From contig NZ_KZ614146.1 of assembly GCF_002886185.1 (NCBI RefSeq), positions 2,278,930-2,342,929 on the forward strand: 64,000 nt of DNA, read 5' to 3'. Below the pieces are notes generated by a model that was given only the letters and a program-made list of their open reading frames with translations, ran no database searches and was not told the DNA's origin. Shown piece by piece: positions 27,188 to 36,002 of this stretch (the first letter of the stretch is position 1; every line of letters starts with the position of its first letter). The DNA comes from Salipaludibacillus neizhouensis. GTDB lineage: Bacteria > Bacillota > Bacilli > Bacillales > Salisediminibacteriaceae. The position numbers were made by a program, and so were the translations under genes.

Positions 27188-28243
27188 TTAATTCTCAAGT
27201 ACTTTTAAAGTATTCATGTATTCAATAAGTGCTGTAACCTCATCGTCTGTAAGACTGTCAAAACTAGGCATTTCGTTCCCTGGTTTATATTCCTGAGGAT
27301 TTCTAATCCATGCTTCGAGATTTTCATCCGTAGGGTCTAGAAAACCAGCAAGAACTTCACGCTCTGAGTAGTTGGTTAAATTCGGTCCAATATTACCACC
27401 ATCTTGGCCAACAGCGTGACAGGTAATACAGCTTTCTTCAAATACTGCTCTGCCATCAACAGCAACTTCACTTTCAGGTTCCAAAAGCTCTTCAGCCGGT
27501 TCTGACATATTAGTAGCCCAAGTATCAAAAGTCTCAGGGTCTACAGCAATAACTCTGAAATCCATTAACCAGTGAGAAGGACCACAAAGTTCTGTACATT
27601 TCCCCTGATAAACACCTTCTTCTGGTGCTTCAAACCACATATCATTTTGAACACCAGGTATGTTATCTTGTTTCCCAGCTAGAGCTGGAACCCAAAATGA
27701 GTGAATCACATCACTTGACTGAAGTTCAACGATAATACGTGTATCTGTTGGAATATACATTTCTTGACCAGCAGTTGCATCGTAATCAGGATAATTAAAT
27801 TCCCACCAAAATTGATTTGCGGTGACTTCTATCCTTACATGATCTCGTTCAGCATCTTCTGCATCAGCTTCACCTGACTCTTCTGCTTCTTCCCCCACTC
27901 CTACATCCGCAAGAGTAAACGTATCCATAACGTTTGGAACTGCTAACATTAATAATAAAATAATCGGTATTGTTGTCCATATAATTTCTAATGTACGATT
28001 TCCGTGTACTTGTTTAGGAATATGAGTATCTCCCGGCTTATCACGGAATTTAAAAAGCACAAAAATGTAAATTGCAAAGACAACAACCAAAACTGCAATC
28101 ATAATATACAAGCTGAGCTGGATTAAAGAATATTGCATTTCTGCAACAGGTCCTTTAGGATCTAATGCAGATAAGTTCTCCACTCCACAACCAGTTATCA
28201 GCAAGATGAAAGATACCGGAATTAGTCGCCATATAAACTTCAT
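27188..28243 (-). CDS. ctaC: Cytochrome c oxidase subunit II with fused cytochrome c (lipoprotein)
   Basis: Entry point for electrons into the caa3 oxidase. It has 352 residues: signal peptide with lipobox (LLITGC, lipidated Cys near 19), two membrane segments (about 40-65, 90-112) and a cupredoxin domain with the CuA ligands C-T-E-L-C near residue 215 and a downstream H and M. A covalent cytochrome c domain (CITCH near 272; axial Met in GNEMPSF near 320) closes the protein. The fused heme domain defines caa3. An acidic insert (EEAEESGEADAEDAE) sits near 118. Confidence 0.97.
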   Translation of the reverse strand: MKFIWRLIPVSFILLITGCGVENLSALDPKGPVAEMQYSLIQLSLYIMIAVLVVVFAIYIFVLFKFRDKPGDTHIPKQVHGNRTLEIIWTTIPIILLLMLAVPNVMDTFTLADVGVGEEAEESGEADAEDAERDHVRIEVTANQFWWEFNYPDYDATAGQEMYIPTDTRIIVELQSSDVIHSFWVPALAGKQDNIPGVQNDMWFEAPEEGVYQGKCTELCGPSHWLMDFRVIAVDPETFDTWATNMSEPAEELLEPESEVAVDGRAVFEESCITCHAVGQDGGNIGPNLTNYSEREVLAGFLDPTDENLEAWIRNPQEYKPGNEMPSFDSLTDDEVTALIEYMNTLKVLEN

Positions 28244-28276
28244 CTCGTCACAACCCCCTCTTTCTTATGGTGTATT

Positions 28277-29209
28277 CTAAAACATATGAACAATAACCAT
28301 TAATACAAACATTATTGTTAAGTAATTAAGAGAATATATAAACATATGTTTCGCCCATTTTAAGTCATCTTTCGTTTTTAAACCAATCAGTCCAAGACCT
28401 AACCAACCTCCACCAAGCAAAACTGCTACTGTAGTATAAACTGTACCAAAATCCGCTACCAGAAGTGAAACTGGAATTAGTGCCGCTACATACCAGATAA
28501 TTTGCCGTTTTGTAATAGCAAACCCTGCTACAACTGGAAGCATAGGAATACCAGCAGCTTTATATTCATCAGACCGTTTCATCGCCAGCGCTAAGAAGTG
28601 AGGTGGCTGCCAAATAAACATGATTAAAAATAATGACCATGCATACGGATGCAAACCAGCGTCAATTGCGGCCCAACCAATTAGAGGAGGGACAGCACCA
28701 GCGAAGCTACCTACAATCGTGTTGAGAGTGGTTGTTCTTTTTGTCCACATCGAATATAAAACAACATAAATAATTAATCCCAATACTCCAATGACGGCAG
28801 CCATTAAGGTGGTCATTGCAAGAAAAGCTGTCCCCGCAATGGATATACTTAATCCATAGGTCAGTGTTTGCTTACCGGTTAGTTTTCCAGTTACGGTAGG
28901 CCGCTCCTTCGTTCGTTCCATTATATGATCTATATCACGGTCAATATAATTATTTAACGCACACCCCCCTGCCATTACCAATGCAGAACCAAGCAGAGCT
29001 AGAAACGCTGTGAGCGGATCACTCCCTAAGGTTGTGCCTGTATAATAAGCAGCTAAATATAGACCAGCAAATGTGGTGATTAAGTTTGACATCACAATAC
29101 CTGTCTTTGAAATAGCTAAATATTCACGCCAGGTTGCTGGGCTGCTAGCTTCCAAGTCAGTTTGGCTCAAAGTATTTGCTGTTGAAGATATTGTACCTGT
29201 TTTATTCAA
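28277..29209 (-). CDS. ctaB: Protoheme IX farnesyltransferase (heme O synthase)
   Basis: Transfers farnesyl diphosphate to protoheme to make heme O, the precursor of heme A. About 311 residues and eight or nine membrane segments of the UbiA superfamily. The prenyl-diphosphate motif [15 protein letters not shown] lies near residue 90, with a second acidic region near 215. A GTG at 29218 lies inside the G-rich ribosome-binding site; the TTG at 29209, 9 bases downstream of it, is the likelier start. First gene of the ctaB-CDEF run, divergent from ctaA. Confidence 0.95.
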   Translation of the reverse strand: MNKTGTISSTANTLSQTDLEASSPATWREYLAISKTGIVMSNLITTFAGLYLAAYYTGTTLGSDPLTAFLALLGSALVMAGGCALNNYIDRDIDHIMERTKERPTVTGKLTGKQTLTYGLSISIAGTAFLAMTTLMAAVIGVLGLIIYVVLYSMWTKRTTTLNTIVGSFAGAVPPLIGWAAIDAGLHPYAWSLFLIMFIWQPPHFLALAMKRSDEYKAAGIPMLPVVAGFAITKRQIIWYVAALIPVSLLVADFGTVYTTVAVLLGGGWLGLGLIGLKTKDDLKWAKHMFIYSLNYLTIMFVLMVIVHMF

Positions 29210-29372
29210 TTTGTTCACCCCCCCCTAAATCTTCATCATTCCCAACCAAACCATGTTTCCATTTGAAAACTAATAATTTGTTCCCGATAATGTATGTAAA
29301 CAAATTATTATTCTCTGAAAACTTAGAATTAACCCATGATTGATCAAAATCATTTTGAACCATTCCTTACAC

Positions 29373-29378
29373 ATTATA
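29373..29378 (-). promoter_or_regulatory. Probable -10 box of the ctaB promoter
   Basis: TATAAT on the minus strand (29373-29378) has no good -35 hexamer, as expected of an activator-dependent promoter. The tandem 11-bp repeat at 29426-29453 would then lie roughly 60 to 85 bases upstream of the start site. Confidence 0.45.
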
Positions 29379-29425
29379 AAGGAAGACTCCATGATTTTCA
29401 TCACATTTTTTAAAGATTGATTTAC

Positions 29426-29453
29426 TTGTGACAAATTTGTGACAAATTTGTCG
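29426..29453. promoter_or_regulatory. Tandem 11-bp direct repeats, candidate ResD operator between ctaA and ctaB
   Basis: TTGTGACAAAT occurs twice head to tail (29426-29436, 29437-29447) and is followed by a partial third unit (TTGTCG). One unit is one helical turn. In B. subtilis the response regulator ResD activates ctaA and ctaB from the region between them and favours TTGTGAA-like half-sites. The 459-base gap otherwise holds only AT-rich promoter DNA. Confidence 0.6.
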
Positions 29454-29695
29454 TATAAACTCATCTTCACTCTATGATAATAGTATATATTCGAACAATA
29501 ATCAATTGACAGTAAACCAATTTAAAGTTCGAAAAATCTGCCAAACATGTTTCATTGACTTTTTCATGAAGACTTCTTAAAATGAAGAACGAGTTGTCTT
29601 TTATCAACAATCACAAATTTAAAAATTTATTGAAATAACTTTTTCATCGTAATTGGAATAGAAAGTAATGACTAACAATGAAAGATGGTGAACAT

Positions 29696-30613
29696 ATGCA
29701 TCGGTTTTTAAAAACTTACGGTGTTATCACCACGATTGGAATGATCGTAGTTTTAATACAAGGAGCATTAGTTACCCAAACAGGTTCCGGAGAAGCATGC
29801 GGAGCTGAATGGCCACTCTGCTATGGTCAACTAATACCAGAGAACCCTACCATACAAACGTTGATTGAATATACGCACCGTCTGGTTTCTGGATTACTCG
29901 GTTTCATGGTTATTATCCATGCAATATGGAGCTGGCGCTCAATTGGTCATATGAAAGAAACGAAATTCTTTGCTCTACTAGCTGTATTATTTATTGTATT
30001 CCAAGGTTTGTTAGGCGCAGCAGCGGTCGTATGGGGTCAATCAAATGCGGTCATGGCACTTCACTTTGGTTTTTCTCTCGTTTCTTTTACAAGCGTATTA
30101 CTTCTCACGATTTTAGCTTTTGAGGATGGGAAGTTCGACTCCATTAACATCCCCTCTTTATCAAGGAAAATGAAGCAATATATCTACTTTGTATTAGTTT
30201 ATATTTATATCGTTGTCTACACTGGAGCTTACGTAAAGCATTCTGAATCCGGTTCCGCATGTTCCGGCTGGCCTTTATGTAATGGACAGATCATACCTAG
30301 CTCCAGTTTGGATGGAAGAGTAGCAATACAGTTTGGTCACCGAATAGCAGCTGGCCTTTTATTCCTCGCTATTTTAATACTTTTCGTGCAAGTGTTGAGA
30401 AAATACAGACACGAAAGAATTCTCGTGATCAGTTCAGCTATCAGTTTAGTGTTTGTTACATTCCAAGTAATTAGTGGTGCTGTGGTAATTTTTACCGGAT
30501 TTACGATCAATGCGACAATATTTCATGCATTTATGGTTAGTCTTCTATTTGGAGCAGTTAGTTATACAGCTTTATTAGCATACCGTTCAAAAACAGCCAT
30601 AAAAAGAGGATAG
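29696..30613 (+). CDS. ctaA: Heme A synthase
   Basis: Oxidises the C8 methyl of heme O to the formyl group of heme A. It has 305 residues, eight membrane segments in two similar four-helix halves. The four heme-ligand histidines are visible in IEYTHR, ALHFGF, QFGHR and IFHAF. Both cysteine pairs are present (C-x6-C in EACGAEWPLC and again in SACSGWPLC). The longer frame from 29678 has no ribosome-binding site; the ATG at 29696 follows GGTGA. Divergent from ctaB. Confidence 0.96.
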   Translation: MHRFLKTYGVITTIGMIVVLIQGALVTQTGSGEACGAEWPLCYGQLIPENPTIQTLIEYTHRLVSGLLGFMVIIHAIWSWRSIGHMKETKFFALLAVLFIVFQGLLGAAAVVWGQSNAVMALHFGFSLVSFTSVLLLTILAFEDGKFDSINIPSLSRKMKQYIYFVLVYIYIVVYTGAYVKHSESGSACSGWPLCNGQIIPSSSLDGRVAIQFGHRIAAGLLFLAILILFVQVLRKYRHERILVISSAISLVFVTFQVISGAVVIFTGFTINATIFHAFMVSLLFGAVSYTALLAYRSKTAIKRG

Positions 30614-30635
30614 ACAAATTGTCTATCCTCTTTTT
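30603..30635 (+). terminator. Terminator of ctaA
   Basis: AAAGAGGATAGACAA (30603-30617) pairs with 30619-30633 around a minimal loop, with TTTTTATTT following. It overlaps the ctaA stop. Confidence 0.88.
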
Positions 30636-30700
30636 ATTTATCCATATACCCCACTAGATTAAGTGAAATACTTTAATGTTTTTCCCCTATTTTTATAAAA

Positions 30701-30724
30701 CTAAGTGTACACTCTCACACTTAG
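30701..30724 (-). terminator. Terminator of ylaN
   Basis: CTAAGTGT (30701-30708) pairs with ACACTTAG (30717-30724) and is followed on the minus strand by TTTTATAAA, 12 bases after the ylaN stop. Confidence 0.78.
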
Positions 30725-30735
30725 CTTTGCGGAAT

Positions 30736-31017
30736 TCAATTATTAATACATGCCTCATGAAGAGATGACAACTCTTTTTCCAACTGGCCTAATAATTTCT
30801 TCCCATCCTCTTGAGAAACGAGGTTCAATCTTATTGCAAAGTCAATTTCTCTTGATAAACCGAACATTTGTGTATCTAAAACCTCTTCGTAAAGAGGACA
30901 CTGAGGCATTGTTAAATTTGTCATTTGCACTTCAATGAGTTTTAAAATCTTTTCCGCATCTTCTTTTAGAAGGGCATAAGCTTTTTCACTTTGTCCGGTT
31001 AGGGTTTCAATTGACAT
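30736..31017 (-). CDS. ylaN: YlaN (DUF1507, UPF0358), Fur-interacting iron protein
   Basis: A 93-residue all-helical protein. Recent work in Staphylococcus describes YlaN as an iron(II)-binding partner of the Fur repressor, linking iron status to derepression; in B. subtilis it was first noted as conditionally essential. The [20 protein letters not shown] block (residues 33-52) is the family signature. The ATG at 31017 follows AGGAGGG; the 6-residue longer frame does not fit the site. In B. subtilis the neighbours are ftsW and pycA; here ctaA follows directly. Confidence 0.92.
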   Translation of the reverse strand: MSIETLTGQSEKAYALLKEDAEKILKLIEVQMTNLTMPQCPLYEEVLDTQMFGLSREIDFAIRLNLVSQEDGKKLLGQLEKELSSLHEACINN

Positions 31018-31153
31018 GCGAATCCCTCCTGTCATCTATAAAAATTCCAAACCTGAATAATAAGTCTACCTACTAAGATGTGCCTAAACTATTCTTCTTT
31101 CTATATTATCGGTTATTTCTTGAAAATGCAATAGTCACATCTTTCTTTACAAA

Positions 31154-32086
31154 CTAAAATATGCTTAATTGATAGCGTTGAGCCAATGATTCTAATAATT
31201 TCATCCCTGCTATACTATTCCCTTTGTCGTCCAGAGCTGGACCATATATACCGATTCCAACTCCGTGTGGAATACATGCCATTATCCCACCTGATACACC
31301 GCTCTTTGCCGGTACCCCAACTCGTATCGCGAATTCCCCTGAGGCATTATACATACCGCAAGTCACCATAAAAGTCTTTAATATTCTGGCTATATGTAAA
31401 GGTATGATCTGGCGGGCAGATTCCACATGCTTTCCTTCGTTTGCTATTACAAAAGCAATTCTGGCTAAGTCTTGACAATCAACTTCTATCGCACATTGTT
31501 TCGTGTATAATTCTAATACATGTTCTACGTTACCCGTTAAGACATGGTGTTGTTTTAAAAAATAAGCCAGTGAACGGTTTAAGTCAGCAGTTTTAAACTC
31601 CGATTCAGAGACCTCACTATTATAACTTATGGAAGTATTTCCGCTTAATTCATGTACGAAAGCTAATAGTCTTCCTAATTTTTCATCTATTGTATTCCCG
31701 TTTATCAACGATGTAACGGCAAGTGCTCCCGCATTAATCATTGGGTTCAAAGGTTTTGATGGGGAGTGGGTTTCTAATTTTATAATAGAATTAAAAGGGT
31801 CGCCGGTTGGCTCCATTCCCACCCTAGAAAACACGCCTTCTTCTCCCCTGTCCATAAGTGCTAATGCAAGAGCGATAACCTTAGAAATACTTTGTAAGGT
31901 GAATTTCTCAGAAATATCCCCTGCTGCAGCACAAGTACCTTCTGAGTCAAAAATTGCCAATGAAAGTGTCGTGGGATTTGCAAAACTCAATGCCGGTATA
32001 TAATCAGCTACCTTCCCGTTCTTTCCGTGCGGTAGCGCTTCTTGTACCATTAATTTTAAAGCTTTATTGTCCTGACATGGATTCAT
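31154..32086 (-). CDS. glsA: Glutaminase (YlaM-type)
   Basis: Hydrolyses glutamine to glutamate and ammonia. It has 310 residues with the serine-dependent beta-lactamase-like fold. The nucleophile lies in LQSISKV (S-x-x-K, near residue 66), MINAGALAVTSL lies near 115 and SGVSGGIMACIPHGVGIGIY near 262. The ATG follows GGGGG by 8 bases. Divergent from ylaL. B. subtilis ylaM (glsA2) holds the same place next to ylaL and ylaN. Confidence 0.95.
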   Translation of the reverse strand: MNPCQDNKALKLMVQEALPHGKNGKVADYIPALSFANPTTLSLAIFDSEGTCAAAGDISEKFTLQSISKVIALALALMDRGEEGVFSRVGMEPTGDPFNSIIKLETHSPSKPLNPMINAGALAVTSLINGNTIDEKLGRLLAFVHELSGNTSISYNSEVSESEFKTADLNRSLAYFLKQHHVLTGNVEHVLELYTKQCAIEVDCQDLARIAFVIANEGKHVESARQIIPLHIARILKTFMVTCGMYNASGEFAIRVGVPAKSGVSGGIMACIPHGVGIGIYGPALDDKGNSIAGMKLLESLAQRYQLSIF

Positions 32087-32179
32087 TCTTGTTGCCCCCT
32101 GTTCCTGACCTACTATATGATCCGTGACAAACCCTTTTTACACCTTTATAATAGAATGAAAAGGAAGGTGTTGTCATCT

Positions 32180-32668
32180 ATGATTGTCTCCATAAAAGGA
32201 CTTGTTAAACATTCAATAATCCTTGACCCCGGCGTCTGGATTTTTGACGATCGAAAACTAAATTTAGATACATACTTTTCAGAAGAGCGACCTGCTGACT
32301 ATGATGCATCTTTAGAACAACTTGGAAAAGCTTGGTCGGAGCAACGCAAAGGTGCCCGACCACCCCAAACGAATGGAAACAAAATAACGATTGATAAAAA
32401 AGATTTAACTGAAAAATCGTTAGGAATTTCTTTAGCTCCATTTATTTCGAACGCCGCTCCAACAACTGAAGCTAGTATCGTTGAGTTTTCACGAGGAGAA
32501 ACAAGAGAAGTATTTCAATGTTCTCTTGAGGAAGCTAAAAATGCAATAGTAGCCTTTTCGAACAAAGGAAAACCATTAAGAGAAACAGGACCTTTACATT
32601 TTTATTATGGTGATGGATCAAATCAAAAGGATCCAATCACATATATTGACGGTATTACTATTAAATAG
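32180..32668 (+). CDS. ylaL: YlaL family protein
   Basis: A 162-residue soluble protein of unknown biochemical role; some databases label the family peptidyl-prolyl isomerase, which I cannot support from the sequence. Conserved features are the N-terminal V-K-H-S-I-x-L-D-P-x-V-W-I-F-D-D-R block (residues 10-26) and an RPPQTNGN loop near 73. The frame extends upstream to 32117, but the ATG at 32180 lies about 10 bases after GGAAGG and matches the family start. Confidence 0.82.
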   Translation: MIVSIKGLVKHSIILDPGVWIFDDRKLNLDTYFSEERPADYDASLEQLGKAWSEQRKGARPPQTNGNKITIDKKDLTEKSLGISLAPFISNAAPTTEASIVEFSRGETREVFQCSLEEAKNAIVAFSNKGKPLRETGPLHFYYGDGSNQKDPITYIDGITIK

Positions 32669-32703
32669 ATAGTAAATGTTCAATAACCATCTATTATCTA
32701 GTT

Positions 32704-32751
32704 AAAAAAGGGTGCAAGCAAAGAGATTATTCTCATTGCCTGCACCTTTTT
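32704..32751. terminator. Bidirectional terminator between ylaL and phoH
   Basis: AAAAAGGGTGCA at 32705-32716 pairs with TGCACCTTTTT at 32741-32751, with an inner GCAA/TTGC stem. The flanking genes converge. Confidence 0.82.
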
Positions 32752-32761
32752 ATCTTCTATA

Positions 32762-34090
32762 CTAAAGCAAATCAGCTGCTAATTGAGCGAGTCCGGATCT
32801 TTCCCCTTTTTCTAGTTTTATATGAGCCGATTCTGGCAAATGTTTTAACCGTTCGGCCACATACGTCAATCCATTTGTATACTCATCTAAATAGGGGTGA
32901 TCAATTTGTTTTGGGTCTCCCATCAAAACTATTTTACTTCCTTCACCGACTCTTGTTAATATGGTTTTCACTTCATGTTTGGTTAAATTTTGTGCCTCAT
33001 CGATAATAATAAATTGATCAGGAATACTTCTTCCCCTTATATACGTTAATGCCTCAACCTGTAAGGAACCCATTCCTGCTAAGATATGATCCAGTTCCCC
33101 TGGTTTTTTTGTGTTAAAGAGAAATTCTAAATTATCATAAATCGGTTGCATCCAAGGTCGAAGTTTTTCATCTTTTTCCCCAGGCAAGTATCCAATATCT
33201 TTTCCTACAGGAATAACAGGTCTCGCTACCAGTAATTTTTTGTAAATTTGCAGATCTTCTGTTTGCTGTAAACCCGCAGCTAAGGAAAGTAATGTTTTTC
33301 CTGTACCAGCTTTACCGACTAAAGTTACTAAAGGAATATCTTCTCTAGTTAATAACTCTAATGCCATCTTTTGTTGAACGTTTCTTGGTTTAATTCCCCA
33401 TGTCACTTCTTTATTACCTAAAAAAAGCTTTATCTTCTTTGAATTCGTATCACTCATAGCCAATGCTGACCTAGTTCCGTTTGAGGAATCCTTAAAGATA
33501 AAAAAGTGGTGCGGATAAGCTTTTTCAATTTCCGCTTCTTCGAAAGTTAATTCTTTTTCCTTATATAATTTAGTCATCTTTTCTGGGGCTAACCATCTCT
33601 CTTCATATCCCTTGTACATTCTGTCGAATTGGACGACACGATCTGAAAGGAAATCCTCAGATCTTATCCCCAATGCGTCAGCTTTCACTCTAAGAAGCGC
33701 ATCTTTACTAACCAAAACAACTTCCCTGTAGTTCCCGTCTCCCTTAATTTCTTCACTTAAATTCAATGCAACAGCAAGAATTCGATTATCATTTGTCGGT
33801 TCAAAGAAGTGACTCTTCATTTGATCGAACGAACGATGGTTTAATTCAACAATTAATTTTCCTCCGTTTATTAACTTAACTCCTTCATGTAACTTTCCTT
33901 GTTCGCGCAAATCATCTAAGAGTCGGGCTACTTCCCTTGCATTTCGTCCTATTTCATCCATGTATCTTTTTTTAGAATCTACTTCTTCCAGCACGACAGC
34001 TGGAATAATTACATTGTTTTCTTCAAATGAGTAAATAGCCAATGGGTCTTGCAGCAACACGTTCGTATCAAGAATGTAAAGGTTAGTCAA
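32762..34090 (-). CDS. ylaK: PhoH-family PIN-ATPase (PhoH2-type, YlaK)
   Basis: Fusion of an N-terminal PIN nuclease domain (residues 1-135; ILDTNVLLQDP with the first catalytic Asp) and a C-terminal PhoH ATPase (about 235-440; Walker A GKAGTGKT, Walker B IIDEAQN). PhoH2 proteins elsewhere have RNA helicase and RNase activity. The 443-residue length agrees with B. subtilis YlaK. ATGs further upstream lack a site; the TTG at 34090 lies 6 bases after GGGAGG. Confidence 0.94.
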   Translation of the reverse strand: MTNLYILDTNVLLQDPLAIYSFEENNVIIPAVVLEEVDSKKRYMDEIGRNAREVARLLDDLREQGKLHEGVKLINGGKLIVELNHRSFDQMKSHFFEPTNDNRILAVALNLSEEIKGDGNYREVVLVSKDALLRVKADALGIRSEDFLSDRVVQFDRMYKGYEERWLAPEKMTKLYKEKELTFEEAEIEKAYPHHFFIFKDSSNGTRSALAMSDTNSKKIKLFLGNKEVTWGIKPRNVQQKMALELLTREDIPLVTLVGKAGTGKTLLSLAAGLQQTEDLQIYKKLLVARPVIPVGKDIGYLPGEKDEKLRPWMQPIYDNLEFLFNTKKPGELDHILAGMGSLQVEALTYIRGRSIPDQFIIIDEAQNLTKHEVKTILTRVGEGSKIVLMGDPKQIDHPYLDEYTNGLTYVAERLKHLPESAHIKLEKGERSGLAQLAADLL

Positions 34091-34232
34091 ACGATTCCCT
34101 CCCATTAAATCTATATTCATGGTGGAACTTTGCAATGACTATATTCTATTCAAAACAGTATATTCGTGCGCCTTTTTAGAATACTGTTTACTCCACACGT
34201 TGTGTTTGAAATATAGCTTTAAAATAGAAACA

Positions 34233-34270
34233 AAAACGATGTCCCCATTTCAAGAATGAGACATCGTTTT
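34233..34270 (-). terminator. Terminator of the PPOX-family gene
   Basis: AAAACGATGTC (34233-34243) pairs with GACATCGTTTT (34260-34270), with an inner stem, and on the minus strand is followed by T-rich sequence. Confidence 0.85.
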
Positions 34271-34273
34271 ATA

Positions 34274-34732
34274 TTAATTTTTTAGTGCGCTCATCACTTG
34301 ACTATCTAATTTTTGAGCAGCTTCTTCATCATATGTTTTTTCATACTTAGGTTCTGTTGTAATTTTTGAGCCGTAAAACATTACATCTCTAACTTCTCTT
34401 ATTTTAATTTCAACTAATGCTAATTTTAACGGAATATTGTCTATCTTCTCCGTAATAACCTTTGCATTACCGGATATTGCATAGGTAGATCCCGCACCTA
34501 ACATCGTAATCGTAATTCTTGGCTGTTTCTGTAAATTGACTAGCATTTTAGAGCGATTATCTACGGCAAATCGAATGTGCGAATTATCCTGAGCATACAC
34601 CCACGAGATAGCATTCACATTTGGTCCACCGCTTTCATGATCTACAGTGGCAACTGTTACATAATTTTCTTCTCGTAAAAAAGGAAGAAGTTCTTCCGTT
34701 AAAACTGTTTCAACTTGATTAGCCATAATCAT
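34274..34732 (-). CDS. Pyridoxamine 5'-phosphate oxidase-family (split-barrel flavin-binding) protein
   Basis: A 153-residue protein with the FMN-binding split-barrel fold: VTVATVDHESGGPNVNAISWV (residues 22-42), IRFAVDNRSKMLVNLQKQPRITITM (53-77) and YAISGNAKVI (84-93). These proteins bind flavin, F420 or heme; substrate unknown. The ATG at 34732 is 5 bases from AAGGAGG. It lies between ylaK and ylaI, where B. subtilis has the spore lipoprotein gene ylaJ, so it appears to be an exchange at this spot. Confidence 0.82.
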   Translation of the reverse strand: MIMANQVETVLTEELLPFLREENYVTVATVDHESGGPNVNAISWVYAQDNSHIRFAVDNRSKMLVNLQKQPRITITMLGAGSTYAISGNAKVITEKIDNIPLKLALVEIKIREVRDVMFYGSKITTEPKYEKTYDEEAAQKLDSQVMSALKN

Positions 34733-34929
34733 CCACGCCTCCTTCTATACTTTCCTCTACCGTAACTATACCTATATTTTCCGGAACTTAAAAGCAATCT
34801 TACTAAAATAGATATATTTTAAGAATTCAGGAATTAATAAACAGGCTAAAGCTTACCTACAATATTTTATGCTAGACATGTTATACTTATATCATTAAAT
34901 AAATAATCTTCTTAAGTGTGAGGTGCAAA

Positions 34930-35133
34930 ATGAGAGTAAAGTGCGTAATATGCGATATTGTTGAATCAATTAACAATGATTCCCCCCAAGCTAAAAAACT
35001 GCGGAACAGACCTATCCATACGTATATGTGCCAAACGTGCTATAGTCGTATTGAAGACCGGACCGTTGACAGGAAAAATACAGGTAATTTTAAAAACAAT
35101 AAACCTCAAGAAGAAAAAGATGAATACATTTAA
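34930..35133 (+). CDS. ylaI: YlaI, DUF2197 zinc-binding small protein
   Basis: A 67-residue protein with two C-x2-C pairs (CVIC near residue 5, CQTC near 34) that form a probable zinc ribbon, followed by a charged tail. Function unknown. The frame could open at a GTG at 34918, but that GTG is part of the GAGGTG ribosome-binding site of the ATG at 34930. Convergent with ylaH, with a strong terminator between. Confidence 0.9.
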   Translation: MRVKCVICDIVESINNDSPQAKKLRNRPIHTYMCQTCYSRIEDRTVDRKNTGNFKNNKPQEEKDEYI

Positions 35134-35134
35134 C

Positions 35135-35181
35135 AAAAGAAAAGCGATCCAGACAAAAGGTGTCTGGGTCGCTTTTCTTTT
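35135..35181 (+). terminator. Terminator of ylaI
   Basis: A 20-base arm at 35135-35154 (ending GCGATCCAGAC) pairs with 35162-35181 with a single G.T, one of the longest stems in the window; T-rich on its 3' side. Confidence 0.92.
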
Positions 35182-35239
35182 GCGTTTGAAGTTTTTAAGT
35201 AAATGAGGTAATTAGTTAATTTCTCAAATGTTTTATTAT

Positions 35240-35590
35240 TTATGATTCATTTTCTGCCATTGCTTCTTCTTTTTTGTGACGGCGCAGTTGTATTTTATAT
35301 ACACCTAAAATAACTGCGGCTATAAGCAAGGACTCTATAATTGGTAATGAAAATGAAAGAATAGTAATAATAAAATTTCCTAAAAACATAACTACATAAA
35401 CAACAACTGTTTTGAGAATTGGTAATTTACGGGCAAAACCCAGATTAAACACGACAATACTGAGTGCATTTATTATTAAATACATCACAAAATATGCCAT
35501 AACAGCATTCTCAGGATCAGATGCTCCCAGCCACTCTGCAATTGGTGCTAAATTAGGTGAAACAGTTTTGGCGGTTGTTGCTAAGTACAT
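35240..35590 (-). CDS. ylaH: YlaH-like membrane protein
   Basis: A 117-residue protein with three membrane segments (about 30-52, 57-78, 82-102) and a basic, then acidic cytoplasmic tail (RRHKKEEAMAENES). This is the YlaH family; function unknown. The ATG at 35590 follows GGAGTG by 6 bases; the longer frame begins at the GTG within that site. In B. subtilis typA (bipA) comes next; here ylaF follows with no typA. Confidence 0.87.
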   Translation of the reverse strand: MYLATTAKTVSPNLAPIAEWLGASDPENAVMAYFVMYLIINALSIVVFNLGFARKLPILKTVVVYVVMFLGNFIITILSFSLPIIESLLIAAVILGVYKIQLRRHKKEEAMAENES

Positions 35591-35789
35591 AATAGTCACT
35601 CCAATATATTCTTTAAATTCATTGCTGACACTTTATTATACCACGAAAAGACATGGATTCTAACGTTAAAAAAAATCGCCTATATTTCGAGCTCAATGTG
35701 AAATTAGACAGTTTCTGCATTATCTATATTTCGCCCTTTTTTTTAAGCAGGTTTTCCGCTACACTAATATAAGAAGGGGTTGATGAACA

Positions 35790-35987
35790 ATGAAATCATT
35801 TGATCTTCCATTATTTATCTTTGCTGTATTAGGAACAATTGGAATCATGGGAATTGGAATTTCATTCGCACAGACGAGTATGCTAATGTTTCTCGGATTT
35901 CTTATTTTAAGCCTAGGAGCAGTTGGGGCTGGATTTAGCCGTAAAAAAATGCTACGTTCGAATTTAAATGACAAAGGACAGGCTTAA
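35790..35987 (+). CDS. ylaF: DUF5325 family membrane protein YlaF
   Basis: A 65-residue protein with two closely spaced hydrophobic segments (about 5-27 and 32-50) and a basic RKKML stretch after the second, so both ends are probably cytoplasmic. Conserved in Bacillaceae next to the yla genes, function unknown. AAGGGG lies about 10 bases upstream of the ATG. Confidence 0.82.
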   Translation: MKSFDLPLFIFAVLGTIGIMGIGISFAQTSMLMFLGFLILSLGAVGAGFSRKKMLRSNLNDKGQA

Positions 35988-36002
35988 CGCCTGTCCTTTT
36001 TT
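35973..36002 (+). terminator. Terminator of ylaF
   Basis: AAAGGACAGGC (35973-35983) pairs with GCCTGTCCTTT (35989-35999), followed by T residues. It meets the end of suhB and may serve both directions. Confidence 0.88.

Noticed and set aside
29270-29470. 66-codon minus-strand frame upstream of ctaB
   Set aside because: It covers the regulatory region with the 11-bp repeats, has no plausible ribosome-binding site and its composition looks like translated AT-rich DNA.
34241-34263. Possible repeat array or CRISPR near A/T-rich hairpins
   Set aside because: Single inverted repeat acting as a terminator; no regularly spaced direct repeats anywhere in the window.
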